The notes under the pieces were generated by a model. That model saw only the letters and a list, made by a program, of their open reading frames with translations. It searched no databases and had not been told where the DNA came from. A stretch of 64,000 nt of DNA from an uncultured Clostridia bacterium. GTDB lineage: Bacteria; Bacillota; Clostridia; TANB77; CAG-508. Of the stretch, positions 61,458 to 64,000 are shown in pieces; the stretch's first letter is position 1, and each line of letters starts with the position of its first letter. Location: positions 75,261 through 139,260 of the forward strand of contig CAKPCK010000002.1 in NCBI GenBank assembly GCA_934141555.1, read 5' to 3'. The position numbers and the translations under genes are program-made.

Positions 61458-63176
61458 TTATTTTTCTAATACTTTTTTTAGTTCTTCATGTCTTTTGATT
61501 TTTAATGTTGTAGTTTTTATTAATGGTTCTTCTGTTATAACCATTTCCCTAACATATTTATATTTTGGCATTAGTTTATTTACTTCTTTTACTTTATCCC
61601 ATAAAAATTCTTTTATGTTTTCTTCTCCTTCAATATGATATAATTCTTTTATTAATTCTTTGTCATATACAATCTCTACACAAACTTTAACATCACCATC
61701 ATCTTCTTTTTTCTCAAATACAAATGTTTCTTTTATTCCTTCTACTTTATTTAGTAATGTCTCAATTTCTTCTGGGAAAACATTTTTTCCATTATTTAAT
61801 ACTATAACACTTTTCTTTCTTCCTGAAATATATATAAATCCATCTTTATCAATTCTTGCTAAGTCTCCTGTATGGAACCATCCATCAGATTCTAATGCTG
61901 ATTTTGTTGCTTCTTCATTTTCATAATATCCTAACATTATAGATGGACCTTTTGCCATTAATTCTCCTACACCTTCTTCATCTGGATCATTTATTTTTAC
62001 TTCTACACTTGGAAATTTCTTTCCTATAGAACCAAGTCTTCTACATTTTGGTGTTTCTGCTGCAATTACTGGTGCTGTTTCTGTTAAACCATATCCTTGT
62101 TCTACATCAAATCCTAAATCATTAAATCCTTTTTCTGTTTCAGGATCTAATGCTGCCCCTCCTGTTACTACTAGTTTTAGTTTTGGTCCTAAACTTTCAT
62201 GTACTTCTTTGAATAATTGTTTTCTTAAATCAATTTTCATTTTTAATAAGAATTGAGAAACTTTCTTTCCTTTTTCTAAATTAGCTAATTTTCCTTTTTT
62301 CTCTATAGTTTTCATTACTTTTCTATAGATAATATCAAATACTGCTGGAACTGATATCATTGCTGTTATTTCAAATTCTTTTATGTTTTCTGCCATGTGT
62401 TTTACACCTTCACAAAATGCAATTGATCCACCAATTGATATTGGATATAAAAATCCAACTGTACATTCAAATACATGGTGTAATGGTAAAAATGATAAAA
62501 ATCTATCTTCATCTGTTAAATCAAATCTTTGAATTATATCCATAACATTTGTTACTAAATTTTTATGTGATAACATTACAGCCTTTGACATTGCCGTTGT
62601 ACCAGATGTAAATAACATTATTCCCATTTTTTCAGCATCTATTTTTGCATCTATATATGTTTTATTTCCATCTGCTAATAATTTTTTTCCTTTTTCAACT
62701 AAAGCTTTTTCTGCATAAATTCCTTGTGTGTTTTCTTCTAAATCCATTGAAATAAAATATTTTAAATTAGTATTTTTCTTTTCTCTTAATGTATTCATTA
62801 TTGCATCATATTTTGATGAATATATTATTGCTTCAACTTGTGAACGAAGTATTAAACTTTCAAGTTCATTATCTGGTAATGCTTTATCTAATGGTACTAT
62901 TACACCAACACCTGCTACAACTGCTAAATATGAAAGTTCCCATTCATATCTGTTTTCTGAAATAACTGCAATTCTTTTATCTTTTAATCCCATTTGAATT
63001 AATGTTGTTCCTAATGCATTTATATTTTCTCTAAATTCTTTATGTGTTATTATTCTAAATTTTCCTTTTTCTTCTGTTTTAAATATATATGCTGGTCTAT
63101 CTCCATATACTTCTCCTGTTTGGTTTAACATATCTTTTAAATCTGTAAATTTCATTTTTCTTGATTTTGTTTCCAT
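61458..63176 (-). CDS. AMP-binding acyl-CoA synthetase (long-chain fatty acid CoA ligase-like)
   Basis: A cytoplasmic enzyme of about 572 residues that activates a fatty or related acid with ATP and CoA. The AMP-binding signature IMLFTSGTTAMSKAV lies near residue 190, then the conserved GYGLTETAP near 360 and SGRKKSVIVLNNGKNVFPEEIE near 455. The motif GWFHTGDLARIDKDGFIYI is also complete. The longest frame starts at a GTG at 63215 without a ribosome-binding site. The ATG at 63176 has an AAAGGA box, although its spacing is long, so I use it. It follows the TetR gene on the same strand and is likely its co-regulated target. The acid substrate is unknown. Confidence 0.93.
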   Translation of the reverse strand: METKSRKMKFTDLKDMLNQTGEVYGDRPAYIFKTEEKGKFRIITHKEFRENINALGTTLIQMGLKDKRIAVISENRYEWELSYLAVVAGVGVIVPLDKALPDNELESLILRSQVEAIIYSSKYDAIMNTLREKKNTNLKYFISMDLEENTQGIYAEKALVEKGKKLLADGNKTYIDAKIDAEKMGIMLFTSGTTAMSKAVMLSHKNLVTNVMDIIQRFDLTDEDRFLSFLPLHHVFECTVGFLYPISIGGSIAFCEGVKHMAENIKEFEITAMISVPAVFDIIYRKVMKTIEKKGKLANLEKGKKVSQFLLKMKIDLRKQLFKEVHESLGPKLKLVVTGGAALDPETEKGFNDLGFDVEQGYGLTETAPVIAAETPKCRRLGSIGKKFPSVEVKINDPDEEGVGELMAKGPSIMLGYYENEEATKSALESDGWFHTGDLARIDKDGFIYISGRKKSVIVLNNGKNVFPEEIETLLNKVEGIKETFVFEKKEDDGDVKVCVEIVYDKELIKELYHIEGEENIKEFLWDKVKEVNKLMPKYKYVREMVITEEPLIKTTTLKIKRHEELKKVLEK

Positions 63177-63236
63177 TTTATTTTCTATTTCCTTTCTCGA
63201 TTCTCTAAAACGCACATTGTAATAAAATTTTTCATA

Positions 63237-63806
63237 CTACTTTACTCTTAATCCATTTATTACAGTATTTTCATATTCATGATATAAACGCATTACATCC
63301 ATGTTTTCGCCTTCTCTTTTTTTATAAACAAGTGTAGAACAAATTAATCCATATATTTCTGATGCTATTGCTCTTGTATCTCCTTCTTTTATTTCACCTT
63401 TTTCTATTCCTTCTTGTACTATTTTTTCAATTTGTCCAATATATTCATATACAAGGTTTTGACATTTTTTGTTTCTTTGTTCTGTTCCCCAAAATTGACT
63501 TAATATTATTGTTATAATATTTTCATATTTTGCTACTATTTTTATTTGTATTAATACAATTGCTTTTATTTTATCTATATAATTACTATGTTTTGCTGTT
63601 TTTATATCAACACTATTTTGCAATAGTTTTATTCCTTCTTCAATTAAAAAGTTAAATATTTCTTCTTTGCTAGCAAAATGATAATATAATGTTCCTTTTG
63701 CAACTCCTACTGTTGCTGTTATTTCTTCAATACTTGTTGCATCATATCCCTTTTCTGCAAATAACTTCATTGAAGTTTCAAATATTTTTCTCTTTGTTTT
63801 ATTCAT
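63237..63806 (-). CDS. TetR/AcrR-family transcriptional regulator
   Basis: A 189-residue repressor-type protein. The N-terminal helix-turn-helix (about 1-50) is well conserved: MKLFAEKGYDATSIEEITATVGVAKGTLYYHFASKEEIF. The ligand-binding C-terminal part is less conserved, as usual. The palindrome TTATCGGTCGATAA (63902-63915) lies upstream between its own promoter and that of a divergent gene. The acyl-CoA synthetase gene follows in the same direction. An acyl-CoA ligand, as in FadR-like TetR regulators, is plausible from this setting but not shown by sequence. Confidence 0.93.
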   Translation of the reverse strand: MNKTKRKIFETSMKLFAEKGYDATSIEEITATVGVAKGTLYYHFASKEEIFNFLIEEGIKLLQNSVDIKTAKHSNYIDKIKAIVLIQIKIVAKYENIITIILSQFWGTEQRNKKCQNLVYEYIGQIEKIVQEGIEKGEIKEGDTRAIASEIYGLICSTLVYKKREGENMDVMRLYHEYENTVINGLRVK

Positions 63807-63853
63807 TTTTTCACCCGTTCTTTTCTCAAATTAGATCATTTTTTCATATGCTT

Positions 63854-63882
63854 ATTATATAATGTAATCAAATTTAATGCAA
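63854..63882 (-). promoter_or_regulatory. promoter of the TetR gene
   Basis: Minus-strand TTGCAT (63877-63882), a 17-base spacer and TATAAT (63854-63859). Confidence 0.75.
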
Positions 63883-63901
63883 GACTTTTTTTCAAGCTGA
63901 A

Positions 63902-63915
63902 TTATCGGTCGATAA
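63902..63915. promoter_or_regulatory. palindromic TetR-family operator
   Basis: TTATCGGTCGATAA has perfect six-base arms (TTATCG and CGATAA) around a central GT, with further AT symmetry outside. It lies about 20 bases upstream of the TetR promoter -35 box and 15 bases upstream of the -35 box of the divergent gene, a typical place for a shared operator. Confidence 0.75.
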
Positions 63916-63930
63916 ATTTTGAGATTTTAC

Positions 63931-63959
63931 TTGTAAAATTCCATATAATATTGTATAAT
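63931..63959 (+). promoter_or_regulatory. promoter of the divergent gene at the right edge
   Basis: TTGTAA (63931-63936), a 17-base spacer and TATAAT (63954-63959). Confidence 0.8.
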
Positions 63960-63993
63960 TTTGGCATACTAACAATAGAAAGAAGGAATTTTT

Positions 63994-64000
63994 ATGACTA
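63994..64000 (+). CDS. first bases of a divergent gene, cut by the right edge
   Basis: ATGACTA follows an AAGAAGGAA ribosome-binding site and a good promoter. Only two codons are visible, so nothing can be said of the product. The shared operator suggests control by the TetR regulator. Confidence 0.6.

Noticed and set aside
1..64000. CRISPR arrays or insertion sequences
   Set aside because: No regularly spaced repeats with unique spacers and no transposase-like ORF were found. The regular repeats at 14336-14608 and in 5930-11161 are coding.

Overview
The window is extremely AT-rich (by eye about a quarter G+C). Ribosome-binding sites are of the AGGAGG type, promoters are consensus sigma-A like (TTGACA, 17 bases, TATAAT) and arginine is almost always AGA. 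Single-copy SecA, DacF, ComEC, TsaE, a BofC-like protein and a CIRCE-like site upstream of an Hsp20 gene point to a Gram-positive Firmicute of the class Clostridia, most likely an uncultured gut lineage. This placement is inference; no rRNA is present.

Layout. 1-4691: a truncated OmpR-family response regulator, an alpha/beta hydrolase and an FtsX/MacB-type ABC transporter. 4757-27750: a cell-surface export locus of 19 genes. It holds five ER-type (SipW-like) S26 signal-peptidase homologues, seven short proteins with SipW-type N-terminal anchors, a very large beta-helix-like surface protein now spread over three reading frames, and a membrane-anchored McrB-like AAA+ ATPase with a DUF2357 partner but no visible nuclease. 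Promoters and terminators divide it into a ten-gene operon (27686 to 19470), single genes at 18034-18771, 16745-17809 and 18871-19464 (+), and a seven-gene operon (16579 to 4789). 27826-31794: a divergent gene of unknown function, an APH-Nudix fusion, a small zinc-ribbon protein and a RhuM-family gene. 32001-36594: secA, a D-Ala-D-Ala carboxypeptidase and tRNA genes for Gly, Cys and Met. 36629-40836: NlpC/P60 hydrolase, ComEC and a BofC-like protein. 40939-42553: antitoxin, zeta toxin and a HAD phosphatase. 42694-50564: Hsp20, a SWIM-SNF2 helicase and a second FtsX-type ABC transporter. 50658-51005: a GC-rich foreign island. 51044-59456: a giant cyclic beta-1,2-glucan synthase-like protein and a coiled-coil protein. 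59732-64000: tsaE, a coiled-coil protein, an acyl-CoA synthetase, a TetR regulator with a palindromic site, and the first bases of a divergent gene.

The most unusual part is 4757-27750. Three of the S26 proteins keep the catalytic Ser and His of the ER-type family and two have lost both, so active and inactive paralogues are encoded with their likely substrates. The likely product is a surface fibre or matrix comparable to the TasA/SipW system, but with many more subunits and an AAA+ module not known from TasA loci. Two separate +1 frame changes split the giant surface protein, both at a CGG codon followed by A. CGG was not found in frame in any other AT-rich gene on a manual scan.
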